A stretch of DNA of 64,000 nucleotides from Aaosphaeria pasadenensis (taxonomy: Eukaryota > Ascomycota > Dothideomycetes > Pleosporales), in the NCBI GenBank assembly GCA_022813625.1, contig JAKLMB010000005.1, forward strand, positions 186,001 through 250,000, read 5' to 3'. Under the pieces are notes generated by a model. It saw only the letters and a program-made list of their open reading frames with translations, ran no database searches and was not told the origin of the DNA. The translations under genes and the position numbers were made by a program. Of the stretch, positions 34,320 through 46,333 are shown one piece after another; the stretch's first letter is position 1; every line of letters begins with the position of its first letter.

Positions 34320-36176
34320 CTACTCGTCGGCCTCGGCATCGACGTAGGTCTTGGCCCACTGGCGGGCAGGAACCTTGCGCTTGAAGAGAATGTCGATCTC
34401 GCGGTAGGACCTGTTCTTCATCTCGGGGAGGAAGAAGAAGGCGAGGACGAAGCAGACGAAGCCGGTACCAGCCCAGACGTAGCCACACTTTCCACCGAGA
34501 TTGGCCTCCTATTGGGGGAGGTTAGTATGCGTTTAGAGTCTAGGAGTAAGAGGCGGAAAATGGTACTTACGTCGGCGTTCAACATGTAACTGGCAAGGAA
34601 GATACAGGGGATATTGACCATGTAGTAGCAGGCACGTCCGATACCGGTGGTCAAAGGCCTGAGACGAATGGCGGATGTCTCTCCGATGATGACCCAAGAG
34701 GCGGGAGCCGGTCCTAGGGTGAACAACACGGAGACGATGAGACCCAAAGAGGCCTGGGCGAGGGAGGCGGCCTTGGAGAGACCGACAGAGCCTGCGATAC
34801 CAAGAGCGACGAGGAATCCGACGTTGATGAGGGAGCCCCAGACGTAGATGGTACGGCGGCCGAGGTAGGAGGTCAAGATCCAGGAAAGCATGACGAAGAG
34901 CCACTGAAGACCGGAGGTGATGAGACCCAAGGCGAAGGAAGTGTTGGTATCCATGCCAGCCTCTGTGGCGAAATTAGCATACTCACGCGAGAAAGACGGT
35001 GGTGGGAACTTACGCTCAAAGAAGTAGACGGCCTGGTTGGCAATCAAGTTACCAGTAAGATTCTGTGCAGCGTAGACACCGCAAACGATGAGAGTACGGT
35101 AAAGATCGGTGCCCTTGAAGAGCTCGAGGTAGTTGGGCTCCTTGACGGTCTTCTCAAGATCAATGGTACGGCGCATCATAGCAACAGCCTCGCTCTTGTT
35201 GAGCATCGACTTGCGTCCCAAGCGCTCAACCGACCTCTCGGCCTCTTCGAGACGTCCCTTGCGGACCAACCACCACGGAGACTCAGGCGCGATCCAGAGA
35301 AGGATGGCGAGAGGGGTGGGGAACATCCACTGAAGAGCAATGGGAATTCTAGGGTTTTCGTTAGTGCGAAAGTTCCTCCTAGAGTAGCGGCGCATCTAGA
35401 TACCTGAATGCAGCTTGATCCGTCTGCTTGTTGTACTTGTAGGTGACGCCTCCGACGATGATAGCTCCAATGGCCCAGAACATCTGCAACATCTGGGTGG
35501 CAGGGGCTCGAAGCTGAATAGGGGTAATTTCAGAGCAGTAGGCTGGCGCGTTGGCAATGAAGATTCCCCACGGAATACCCTCGAGGAGCTGGGCGGCGAA
35601 CATGACGGGGAGCGAGTCGGCAAAGTAGAAGATGAAGATGAAGGCGTTCAAAAGCATGAGGCCGGCAATGGTTGCCCAACGGTATCCGATACGGCTGGTG
35701 AGGGGACCGGCGAGAGTGACACCAATGATAGCACCAACTGGTCCAGCCATTTGAAGGGCGGATTGCCAGCTGGCCGCGATGATGAATTTGTCCTTGACAG
35801 GGCTGTAATGTCCGTAGCGGTTGGCAAAAGCAGGCAGAGGAATGAAGTTGCCCATCAGGAAAACACAGTAGGACTCCATGATCTAACAATGGTTGTTAGC
35901 TCTGGGGTTCCCTTCAAAACGACCAACGATCGAGGACGAGAAGTAGTGATGGCGATTACTTACAATTGTGCAAGACATGACGAATGCCCACAGAGCGGCC
36001 ATGGGGTATGCCTTGACGGTCTCAATGACACCCAAGGCATGCTCTGCGTTTTCTGCCTCAATGGCAGCTGCCTTTGTGAGGGCATTCTGCTTCTCGATGT
36101 CGACGGCGGCATCTTCGACTCGGACATCAGCCTTGCTGACCTCAGGATCAACTTTGCGGTCGACGGGATCACTCAT
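34320..36176 (-). CDS. MFS sugar transporter (alpha-glucoside/hexose:H+ symporter type)
   Basis: Five exons on the minus strand: 35964-36176, 35404-35882, 35014-35348, 34571-34962 and 34320-34508, 535 aa. The introns (81, 55, 51 and 62 bp) have GTAAGT or GTATCT donors and CTAAC/CTAAT branches; all joins keep frame. Sugar-porter motifs: SRIGYRWATIAG, PESPWWLVRKGR, YFFEQAGM, LTSYLGRRTIYV and IIGETSAIRLR. An acidic N-terminal tail precedes TM1, and the C-terminus has FFFLPEMKNRSYREIDILF, matching the PETK-like ending. It probably imports maltose or other alpha-glucosides, or a hexose, across the plasma membrane; the substrate cannot be fixed by sequence. Confidence 0.92.
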
Positions 36177-38233
36177 GATTGCTGCTGATCTTGGCCAAGA
36201 TGGTAGATGAGTGGCAGGGAAAGATGGAGGATGAAGGAAAAGAAGAAAAGCAGAAACGACAACAGGGGGGAAGACAGGAGCTTTTCAATTGAACAAGAAG
36301 CAAGGGTACTAGCAATAGTCTCCTCTTTCCAAGATTGTCACTTGGGCATCTAGAAGGGCAATTGCAAGGTAGGGCAAGGCAATAACGATTCGAATTTACT
36401 TCTGGCGTTCTATGCTGCATGCATGTGCCATACACGGTACGAGTGCATGCCATGGAACATGGAGTAACCCCAACGTTTTTTCCTTAGCCGTTGCCGCCAG
36501 TTGGATCCGGCATCACGGAGGTGGCTGACTTTGGTTAAAGCCCTCGGTGATGTCTGCACCGAAATGCAACTACTGTGGAGGTATGTTAAGACTTTGGCTG
36601 AAAAGCTTTGTCCATTCATCTCCCTTTGTTACTGGCTCCATCCCTCCTCCACCTCCAGTGCCTCCTTCACTAGCCGCCCATCGACTCCTCAAAGTCTACC
36701 CCGCGTCCTCGCATGGCTTGAATGGCATGCATCGCTGGGCGTATTTCTGGTTGTGGCAAGTATGGCTCTTTGCTCTGAATTCACCCGAGTACCTCGTGAA
36801 TTCGGGCCCACTTGTCCCCCGGGCCCCAGGTTTTGGACGACCACATTCTCCGCCTTCCAGCACGCCACATACACACCATACTGGGGGAAATGGAATACAT
36901 CACGGCTGTTGTACGATAGTCTCATCTCTCGTACTCCTTCCAAGAGAACACGAGGGAGAAAAACAAGTGCCAAAACGTCCGTCGCATCGCGTAGGCGGTA
37001 TGTGGTATCGCTTATGGTATCGCATCCTCGATTCGCCCCCAGCTTCGTCCTTGAGTTGGCCAATGTGGAGAATTGGTGCGGACCCATTGTTGTTTCCCGT
37101 TAGCACGTGGAGAGGCTCCCACGGGGTAACATCCAATCACGAGGCCCCACCCCCGGGTCGAGTCTGATAAGTGGAAGAATGACCTCTCCTCTGCCTCTCC
37201 CGTGAAGGATTGCGGATCATCTCACCGAAAAGCGACCAATCTCCGACTTGTTCCATGGGACCATTCCCCACAGAGACAGCACTGTAACACTCAAACACTA
37301 CTAGAGTAACTAGATACATCCAGCCCATACAAGAATCGAACGCGCTCGTACCAGTTCGTCCTGACTACTCGACGAATTACGAGGAATTGTTATTGCATCC
37401 ACGGTCCCGCCAACCAGGCACGTGCTAAGAGAGATCGGACTAAATGCCCTAACCCCCTTCTGAGTATCCTACCCGCCCAGCCCCTTTCTCTCCAGGTAAT
37501 GCGCCCGCCTTCACACGTCGCTCTCTCTCTCCACAACCCATTGCGGGAAGAAATAAGTTAACCATAGCGTATGTACATGTACACACTTGTGAATAGCTAA
37601 CTGTCATTGAGTAGACAGGTAGGTAGCCGCTCCCCACAATGCTTTAAGCCTCAAGCCATACATGTAAATAGAGCAAGCCTGTCGTATCACATTCGTCCTC
37701 TATGCTCATCGCTGGGTCGACTTCTGTCGCCACCATCGAGTCCGTCGCAATTTGAAATCAAAGCCTTCGCTGCTTACACAAAGGGTCGACAATGCGCTCG
37801 GCCTCATTCTCTAACTATTGCGCCGTAGAGACACAGATACAGTTGCTGACCAGCAGATCATACACTCCCTATCCTCAGCACCAATGCGGGGTTAAACATA
37901 GACACGCGCTGATCACGAAAACCGCGCAAGCCTTTGCATTCCCAACATCCAGGATTTGGAAATTCCATGTTCCAGGTCTCTCGAGTCCCCAGCTCCATCG
38001 GTCGCATAGTCTTGAGCAATGGGTTATATTAACTCCACCCTGGGCCAACCGGGTTGAGGGCTGGTCGATGTAGGTCTCGATGCCGCATGAATTTGCTACA
38101 TGACATCCATCCCTTGCTACTAATGCCTCTTTCATAATTTCATGATCAGCTCCTCGAACACCCCAGAAGAAGATACAATCCCAGCCTCGATCGCAGTAGA
38201 TACCTGCGCTCGAGCGCATACTTCCATCTTGCC

Positions 38234-38354
38234 GAATTCCACCCCACCGGAGAGGATGGTCAGCCTGCATATGCAGCAGCGGATGAAGGAGTGATGAATT
38301 CCCCACCGGAGAGAATGGACAACTTTCACACGCAGCAGCGGCGAAAGGAGTGAT
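38234..38354. repeat. imperfect direct duplication of about 60 bp
   Basis: Two adjacent copies, 38234-38295 and 38296-38354. Each begins GAATTCC and continues through CACCGGAGAG and CAGCAGCGG to GAAGGAGTGAT or AAAGGAGTGAT. The copies differ by substitutions and a small indel. Confidence 0.85.
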
Positions 38355-39052
38355 AAAGTTTGGAAATCGATGATATTGCCCCAGATCACCAATGGTTGTG
38401 TTCCATGTTCGAGGAACTCTCGTATGGGCCAAAGGTACGGGCACAGTGTGCAGTTATGGGGACATCGCATTGGTCCAATTGTCTCACTGTTGGTCTGAAC
38501 ATCACCTGTGTCTTTCGTACTATCTACCTATCAGCTTCGACACGACTATCGCGAACACGCCGAAGCATGCATATTCGATAGTGTCAGGAAGAACGTCTCT
38601 TTGGCATTCCAATGAGGCTCTTCGGAGAGGCCGTGAAAACGCCAAAGAAGTTCTCAATTGAGACGTCTGCGACTTATTGGGCGTCATGGACATCTTTCCT
38701 GTTAATTTCATTGAAGATGTGTAGTGTTCTAGCATGATCATCGAAACCAGTGAATCCAATCGAGACCTTTCAGGGGCACTGACTCCACAGAACAGCACCC
38801 AAACATAGAACTCCCCGTATACAACAATCTACCATTCAGCTACCATAAATCCACCTGACTGTTCAAACTCCACCTCCCTTCAACTTCCCCCCTGAAAATC
38901 CATCTCTCCCCCAGTTCCCCTCGTGATTACCCAGGTAGACATATGATCACATCCCCTCACATAAACTGCAACACCGTGACCCAAATAAAAAAACAACTCT
39001 TCCCCCATCCAGGCACCTCCACCAACCCCTGTCAACCTTCTAGAACGCACGC

Positions 39053-39300
39053 AAGGTCGAGAACCCGCACGTACGGTCGCCATGTGACGATCACATTTCA
39101 TCAACGACCCACCCAAATTGTTTGAGATTTCAACGCACCGGAGGTCGAGAACTTTGAGGTACGATCGTCATGTGACGATTGAAGCGGACGGATACCCACC
39201 CCTTATCGGTCTCTAAATCATACCCAAGGTCGAGAATCTTGAGGTAGATGGTCGTCAAGTGGCAGTTCCATCGAACGAAAGACCCACTTAGTCGACCAAG
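39053..39300. repeat. three degenerate copies of an approximately 86 bp unit
   Basis: The core AGGTCGAGAA starts at 39054, 39142 and 39227, spaced 88 and 85 bp. Each is followed by a GGTCGYCAWGTGRC-like stretch and then by a run containing ACCCAC. The copies are clearly related but diverged. Confidence 0.8.
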
Positions 39301-41331
39301 TTGGTAAAGTCGTGATGACATAGCATTCCAGTGTGTACCGTGAGTGAGTCGTGGCGAGACTGGTGGACTAGTGTTGGGGAGGCAATGCTTGTATTTAGCT
39401 TTGCTTCGCGGGAGTGTAGTGTGTTTTTGATGATGGATGGGTTTATTCTGGAGGGGGTTGTAAAGTGCTGTGATCGATGCGTAGGCCACCCTGATGTAGT
39501 GTCTCTGCTTTTGGATCATCGTGGTATGGACGAAAGTTCAGTTCGACAAACTCAGCACTATATGATCACATTTATTCTTGCTTTATGTACACGATCTCAT
39601 AACCCAATCGAAGGCGGAAGTCAAAGGAGATGGGAGTTATCGTCTGTCCATACTGAAGTAGATGAAAAGAATAAATTGTATATCCTCGTTGTCATTTCAT
39701 TATCCTTAGAACACTAATTAGACCACCTTCCGTAAGTCCTACAGGCACGTTTCTTCTGTACGGATTCAACGATAGTCGAGCGCAATGTAGTGTGTGTAGC
39801 CACTTACCACGAGACACTTATCCCCAATATCATTTGAACGAAATGTGCGAAGCAACCCTTCTCAATGAAATCATTCATATTTTTAACGATTTAGTGACTG
39901 CGTTGGCTTTTCAATTGAAAGGTACGGAATATTTCAGATATGAGATGGCGGTGTTTGGATAATTTCTATGTATTAACAGCTAGAAATTTAAAGCATAAAC
40001 CCACGCCAATTATCCCCAACACGCCAACACGCGTCATACATCTAGAGAATGACTACATGAGAAAAAAAAAGTAATTCCATCAGAACGACCTTTGTACGAA
40101 ACGGAAGCATCTCATGCATCCGACATTCATACCAGCGCTCACCCTGCAGAAGAAGGATCTCACGAAAACCCATCCACACATTGACATTCTTTGTAATCGT
40201 ATATCGTATATCCCAACGACTCGCGTATAATACGATCTCTAAACGGTTGCTTCACCACAATTCACGCGTACTACCATCTCATAGCCAATACTACACCACG
40301 CAGTTAAACTACCTCTCCACACATCTGGGGGACCCCCCACAATCTTCCGCTTCATCCAAGCCTCACTCCCGTTCCCGCGTACACCACCCGCCATCACCAA
40401 CCCCAACCCTCTCCACAAAACTCCATCACCCACACACACAATCATCATCATCATCCAAGACACTATCCCAAGCCCATAGTCGTACATACTCCATACGCGT
40501 ACGGTTACCGGCTATCTTCGGTGCAAAGAAACTCCGACCCAAGCTACCAGACCCCCTGTTTCCCCGCATCCAGAGTTCCACAACCCCGGGTTTCGCCGCG
40601 CCATGGTGTTGGGAGGTTCCTGAGGGAGGGAGCGGTGGGTTCGGGATGCGGGTGCGTGGTCGGTTGGGTTTGAGTTGGGTTGGGTTGTGGGGGATATGGG
40701 GCGGGGGGTTGAGAATGGAATGGGTTAGCAGACTGGGTGTAATGATATATACCTAGGTAAAAGGTCATAGACAAACACAGGGGCAAGAACATTGTAATTG
40801 ATCGTGAAGTCTCGTTATGCTGGGAACAGGAAAATATGACAAGTCTTAAACGAGAACCTAAGTCTAGCAATCGTATAAACATTTTATGGAGATCAGAGAC
40901 CAGATTCTGATATGACTTGGTGAGAATGTGTCTACTATCCTCTTCATATCTCACAACATGTTATACTCATATTCCCTCCCAGTAGGCCTTTACCCGCTCA
41001 TCTCCCATCATGTCTTGGAGCAACAGGTTATGAGAACTGGAGAGACGTAATGTAGTTCACTGATGTACAAAACGGTACTACACACCAATTTTCCAGTCCT
41101 GCTAATATATCACATAGTCTTAGCTAGCCACGAATAACGGGTAACACTTCGACACACAGCATTTGAGTTACATGGAACTACAAACTGAGGCGGAGAAAGC
41201 ATTAGGAAATGTATACAATCATTCCATTACCATTCGATCTACCATCCTTACACTCATCATCCTCCAGAACCAACAACAACCACCATCTCTAACCTCAACA
41301 TCCACACGCCATGAAACCCATTCAATCACCC

Positions 41332-42186
41332 TCACGCACCCAACCCACTCTCAAAAGTCCCATACCCCACGCCCTCACGCTCCCACTCCTCCCTCGACTC
41401 TCCATCCCCATCCTCAACCCACTCAATCCCATCGACATCTCCCTCCCTCATCAGGGCAGGCGACTCAAACAGCGCCCTCGAATCCCACGACCGACACCTC
41501 CGACACCTCGTACACTCCGAAGAACCCTTCGCCTTCATCTTCCTAATCCGAACCCTCCTCCTCACCTCATCACCACCACACAACGCGAAAACCCCCCTCC
41601 CAATCCCAGCGAGCCACCCGCCAACCTTCCCGACAACCGCGAGTACGAACCTCTTCTCCCTCCTCATCCTCCTCCTCCTCGACGGGGGCGACAGTGGCTC
41701 ACGCTCCTCCTCCTCCCCCCTCTCCCCCTCCTCCCCCTCAAGCGTAGGAAACTGTATAACCTCCTCAACCTCAACATCCAACTCAAATTCCACCGCAGCC
41801 CACGAGTCCCGGTGACCACGCCACGAGACGACAGGCGTGCCGTGGCCGTCCCAGTCTACGATCAGGGTGCCGCGCGACGACGGACGATCTTCGACGAGTG
41901 TTGAGTGGTCTGAGGGCCAGGTGTCGTCGCTGCACTCGCCGTCGTGGTCGTGGTTTACTAACGCTGTGGTGGGTGGGTTGTTAAGGTCGTTGTGTTCGCA
42001 CACGTGATCGTGCTCGAAGGAGGAGGAGATGGAGGGGGAGTACACAGAGGATGCGGAGGAGCAGGAGGAGGGGTAGGGGGAGAGTGATTCGGCCTCCGCG
42101 ATGAATGCTTCGAGGACGTCGAGCAGGGACGCCATCATTGTGCTTGGGGTTGAGGGCCCGGGGTCGGGGGGTTGGGTTGAGGGCAT
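41332..42186 (-). CDS. hypothetical protein, acidic/Arg-rich
   Basis: I do not recognise it. A single frame from the ATG at 42186 (MPSTQPPDPGPS) gives 284 aa; the frame stays open upstream of that ATG. Seen in order: a Ser/Pro-rich start with TMMASLLDVLEAFIAEAE, a His/Asp-rich part, a strand-like block (RGTLIVDWDGHGTPVVSWRG), an acidic Glu/Gly run, the basic RRRRMRREK, a hydrophobic stretch (VLAVVGKVGGWLAGIG), and ECTRCRRCRSW, a CxxCxxC element. Composition switches from C-rich to G-rich along the coding strand as in several neighbours, which favours a real gene. There is no homology support. Confidence 0.5.
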   Translation of the reverse strand: MPSTQPPDPGPSTPSTMMASLLDVLEAFIAEAESLSPYPSSCSSASSVYSPSISSSFEHDHVCEHNDLNNPPTTALVNHDHDGECSDDTWPSDHSTLVEDRPSSRGTLIVDWDGHGTPVVSWRGHRDSWAAVEFELDVEVEEVIQFPTLEGEEGERGEEEEREPLSPPSRRRRMRREKRFVLAVVGKVGGWLAGIGRGVFALCGGDEVRRRVRIRKMKAKGSSECTRCRRCRSWDSRALFESPALMREGDVDGIEWVEDGDGESREEWEREGVGYGTFESGLGA

Positions 42187-43696
42187 GGCTTGTGTTTCTT
42201 TGGTTTGAAGGAGTTGTCGAGCCGTGGGTGTGGAGTCGTATCGTATCGTAATGTAGCGTACACTTCGTCGTGGGGTGAGGAGATGTCTTGTCGTATGCTT
42301 CCCCCTTGGTGTGGTATGTTTAGTTGAATTGGTTGGTGAATTGATCAATTGGATGTCGAGCTGCTCGATCGAAAAGTTGCAATTGGGTAAGAAAACGACA
42401 AGAAAGTAGAATCCAAAAACTCTGCGGGGGGAGATTGTCTGGGTATGATGAAGAGAGTACCTTTGTACACAGAACACTGTGTAAGAGGAATTTGCGTTGG
42501 TGAACAATGTCGTGGGCTGGCCAACTGAGTGAATAATGACAGCCTAGCTACGCAAGGCAGTGAAAAAGTAGGAGTGTAGCAACGGACGGTCGCAACCGTA
42601 CATACCTATACCCGCAGTGAAATATCTGAGCATGAAAGCGAAAAAGGTTGAGGATGAGTGAGTGAATGGTATAACATAACATATGTCGAGACACCTGCTA
42701 CATACGTCTATGCGTGTATGCAGGCTACGTGGAGTACAGTACATGTCAACGCGAACGCACACGCACCCGCACACGTCTACATGGATACGGTTGACGATGT
42801 AGATAAAGAAGTGTGTTAGTGTGTGTACTGTACAATGCGACGTGCGATCAAAAGGACGTGTGTTTGCCGTGCTAACTGATCTCAGGCGTTGTTCGGCGTG
42901 GGTGAGTGAACATTGCGAATGTATGTACAATGTGAGTGACAATGGGACGGGGTGGGATGGCGGGTGGAAGTAAGTACTTCGGAGGTCGAGGAGGCGATCG
43001 TGGTTTGGTGTGAAAAGACATGGGACGGAAGTGTGTCGATCGTTGGTTGAATCACTCGTGGAGGGGAAACGACGAGGCAGCAAGTAAGTCAAACTGTGTA
43101 CATTGGAAAATTCGAAATCATATATGCATCTTTCTACTACTGTCACTCCTACGTACCACCGTCTCCGCCGATTAAGTAATTACCGTCTTTAATCCAATCC
43201 GTCACGACTACCATCCCACCCTGACAGCGACGTCGGATCTCTGTTGCGAGCAAAGCAAACCAAAGACCTCCTTTCTGCCTTTACGGGGGAGGGAGATCAT
43301 GAAAAACATGCACAAGACAAGAAAGCAAAAACTAGGTATCTCTCTCCTCTCTGAACAAAAAGACACCGGCAGAGTCCCAACGACGAGCGGGAGAACTAAA
43401 AGAGTAAACAAGAAAACCAATATGCATCATGGAACGCATTCGTTTGAAGTCCACGTATACGTGACTAGCAAACGGTCAAAAAGAAACCAGGGACAACAAT
43501 CATAAAAAGGACGATAGCATAACAAGGCCAATAGAGAGTGGTATAAGCCAAGGGACTAACTCCGTGAACATGAACAGGAGGTATCGCAGGTGGGAAGATC
43601 CATTCAGATCCGGGATATTAAGTTTTGCAAACATAGTGCTAATGATCGGACCATGCACGTGACAGTGTCTGGTCCAATCCCAAACAAGTTGTCGCC
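42187..43696. other. intergenic region
   Basis: About 1.5 kb between two genes on the minus strand. A 200-codon frame at 42544-43146 (-) has low-complexity, UTR-like composition (Cys/Val runs from TG repeats) and is not called. Confidence 0.5.
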
Positions 43697-45808
43697 TTAG
43701 TTCTTGGAGCTCAACTTGTCCTTGATCTTGCCGAAGAAAGACCTCCTCTTCTTCTTCTTATCAGTGGTAGCGCCGGATGCAACGCTCTCTGGTGCTGCCT
43801 TGGCGGACGATGGGGTATCCTTCTTGGGGGTCTCTGGGGCGGCAGAGGTCTTTGCCTCGGTGGTGCTGTTCTCGGTGCCCGTAACCACGGTAGGCTGCGT
43901 CTGCTCGTGGGTAGCGGGCTTGGACATTGGGGAAACATCGCGAGAGTCCTGAACAGGCGCGGAAGTCTCAGGCACGGCGGGTTGCGCGGCAGAGGCATTC
44001 AGTCCGTCAGTCTTGGTCTCCTTGGGAGCTTCATCGACAGCACCTGGAGCGGTTGCACTCGTAGCAGCGGTGACAGCAGGGGCAGGCTCGCCGCTCTCGT
44101 TAGTAGGCTTCACCTCCTTGAGAAGCTCCTGCTCAACGGCCTTCTTCTCCTCGACGGCCTCCACATTTGCGGCGGCCTCAGGGCTGGCATGTGCCTCCTT
44201 CAAGCTTTCACCAACGACGGCGGGGACGGCAGCAGCGGGAGCAGCAGTCTCGGTGGTGGCGCCAGCCTTGCTGAGAAGCTCCTCTTCGACCTCCTTCTTC
44301 TCGACGACGGCCTCAGGGTTCGCAGCAGCCTCGGGGCTGACATGTGCCTCCTTCTGGCTATCGGCAACGACCTCCGGGACGCCAGCGGCGGGCTCCTGGT
44401 TGTACACACCGATGGTGTCGGCAGCCTTGTTGGTGGCAGTGTAGGCGGCAGCAGTGACGGCGCCGGCAGCGACAGTTGCGCCAGCAACGGTGGCAGCTCC
44501 CACCTTCTCGGCGGTCTGCTGGGTCGCTGAAGGGCTCTCGGACGTCGCGGGCTCCTCAGGGACCTTGGCCTTCAACTCCTCCTCAACCTCCTTCTTCTCG
44601 ACGACGGCCTCGGGGTTGGCAGAAGCTTCGGGCGTGAAACCGGCCTCCTTCTGGCTCTCGACGACGGTTTCGGGGACCTCCCTGGGTTCCTTGGGAACCT
44701 CGCCAGCGAGCGCAGCTGTGGTGCTGGTGGGAGCAGCGGACTGGATCGTGACGCCGGGGTCTTTCTCTGTCTCAGCATTGGTATCATTGGGGAGGCTGGA
44801 CTCTGGGATCAAGCTGCCTGCAAGGGAAGATGGCAAAGCAAACATACCGCCCTTGGCATCACGCTCGGCCTCGGGAGTCACGACAGGACCCAATTGAGGC
44901 GGCAGAGCATCCGACTTCTCATACGAAGCCTCGTCAGTGTTCACGGTGCTGGCGATGGTGTTGGTGGTCAATGTGCTTGCGTCTGGGACCTTCTCGCCGG
45001 GTGCGAGGGTGATGGGGTTGCCGGCGCCTGCGGTGGCAGGAATTGGCGCGACGCTGACCTTCTCCTCCTCCGGCTCCTTGCCGTCCTTGTTGACGGTGGA
45101 CTCGACAGTGTTGTCAGTCAGGGTGCTGGGCTCAGGGACCTTCTCGCCGGGCGCAAGATCCACTGGGTTGCCGAGGCCCGAAGTAGCTGGGATGGGGTTG
45201 ACGGCGAAGGTCTGGGGTTCGCTGCCGGGGGTCGCGGCGGCAGGGGTGATGGGGAATGCGCCAGGCAGAGATTCCTCTGCCTTCACAGACTTCTCCTCCT
45301 TTGGCACAGCACCAGCCAGGGCGGCAGTTGTGGAAGCGGGGGCGGCAGAAGAAAGGGTGTGGGCGGTCTCGTCCTTGATGTCGTCGGGGACGAGGACGTT
45401 GTTGTGGTTGCCCTTGCCATCGTCTTCGGAGGGGTGGGAGTCGTTGGTCACCCACTGGCCATCGACGACGAACTGTAGACGAGAATTGAATCAGTAATGA
45501 AGACGCGACTGGACTCGAGGGTACACGCAAGAAGAGAGGGTAATAGGCAGGCAGGCAGCAAGCAGGACGAACGACGGATGAGATGACGCACCTTGTAAGC
45601 AGTCTTTGCCTTGGGGAGCTCGACAGTCTTCTGGAAGACGCCGTCCTCCTTCTCGAGCTTGACGGTCTGCTTCCAGTCATCGAAGTCACCGGTAACGTAG
45701 ACCTCGTTGGCGGCGTGCGCCCTGTTTCAAAAAGAATTGGTTAGCGGAGGAGGAGGGAAATGGAATAGGCTGCGGCGCAACGTACCACGTAAATGTGTAG
45801 CTTCCCAT
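43697..45808 (-). CDS. AMPK1_CBM (Mdg1/Crp1-like) repeat protein
   Basis: Three exons, 45786-45808, 45592-45721 and 43697-45472, 642 aa. The introns are 64 bp (GTACGT...AACAG) and 119 bp (GTGCGT...CTACAG). Residues 1 to about 85 form an AMPK-beta-type glycogen-binding fold: MGSYTFTWAHAANEVYVTGDFDDW, then AKTAYKFVVDGQWVTNDSHP and NHNNVLVP. The rest is an Ala/Glu/Pro-rich, probably disordered tail with two repeat families: NPIPATSGLGNPVDLAPGEKVPEP-type units (two copies) and NPEAVVEKKEVEEEL-type units (about four). The end is strongly basic (KKKKRRSFFGKIKDKLSSKN). Yeast Mdg1 and Crp1 share this layout and act in pheromone signalling or bind cruciform DNA; the function here is inferred only. Confidence 0.88.
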
Positions 45809-46284
45809 GTTCTAGCGGCAGGTGCGAGGGAGCGAAGATGAATGGTAGTGGGGGAGGAGAAGTCGCAGATGAGATCTGAGACTGTGTGTGGAAGGTGATT
45901 GATGGTTGGATGGAGGGTTTGGGTTGGAGGTTCAGGAGCGCAGGAGGAGGTGTAGAGGGAGAGGGTTTGAGATTGCGAACGGCAATGCGGCGCGGGCGCT
46001 AGACGAAGAGGATTGAGGCTGCAGGCGAGATGAGATGCGGCTCAGGACGGGTAGAGGATAGAGGGGGGGATTCTGCAGCACACGAGGGGAGTGGTGCAAC
46101 GGTAGGCAGGAGGAGTAAATTAATTAGTAGTGATGATTAGAGAGGAGGAAGTGAGGAAATTCAGAAGAAGAATTGATGTGAGGGCACGAGTTCAGAAGAA
46201 AAAGAATTGGGACCACCGAGATGAGTTAGTGCTCGTTGGGAATTGGCGAGGCTGGTGGAGCAGGAGAAGTGTTAGCAGGATTGT

Positions 46285-46333
46285 TGGATGGTGGATGGTG
46301 GATGGTGGATGGTGGATGGTGGATGGTGGATGG
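46285..46333. repeat. (TGGATGG)7 minisatellite
   Basis: Seven perfect tandem copies of the heptamer TGGATGG lie upstream of the AMPK1_CBM gene. G-pairs on one strand could form secondary structure. It is likely to vary in length between isolates. Confidence 0.93.

Larger units (their letters stand above)
36177..41331. other. long gene-poor region with degenerate tandem repeats
   Basis: About 5.2 kb with no convincing gene. Open frames at 36501-37167 overlap on several frames in the sugar-transporter upstream region; others (for example 40181-40756) lack an ATG or domain. Two small tandem arrays (38234-38354 and 39053-39300) are listed separately. It could hold noncoding transcripts, which sequence alone cannot show. 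Confidence 0.5.

Noticed and set aside
14978..36176. A secondary-metabolite cluster around the transporters
   Set aside because: No PKS, NRPS, terpene cyclase or other backbone enzyme is present, and gene orientations and families are mixed.
36501..37167. Open frames of about 200 codons on the plus strand
   Set aside because: They overlap in several frames and on the opposite strand, have no domain, and lie in the sugar-transporter upstream region.
40181..40756. 191-codon open frame (+)
   Set aside because: It starts at a non-ATG codon, is low complexity (Ser/His/Pro then Gly/Trp) and has no recognisable family.
42544..43146. 200-codon open frame (-)
   Set aside because: Composition is that of repetitive UTR-like DNA; no domain or convincing start.
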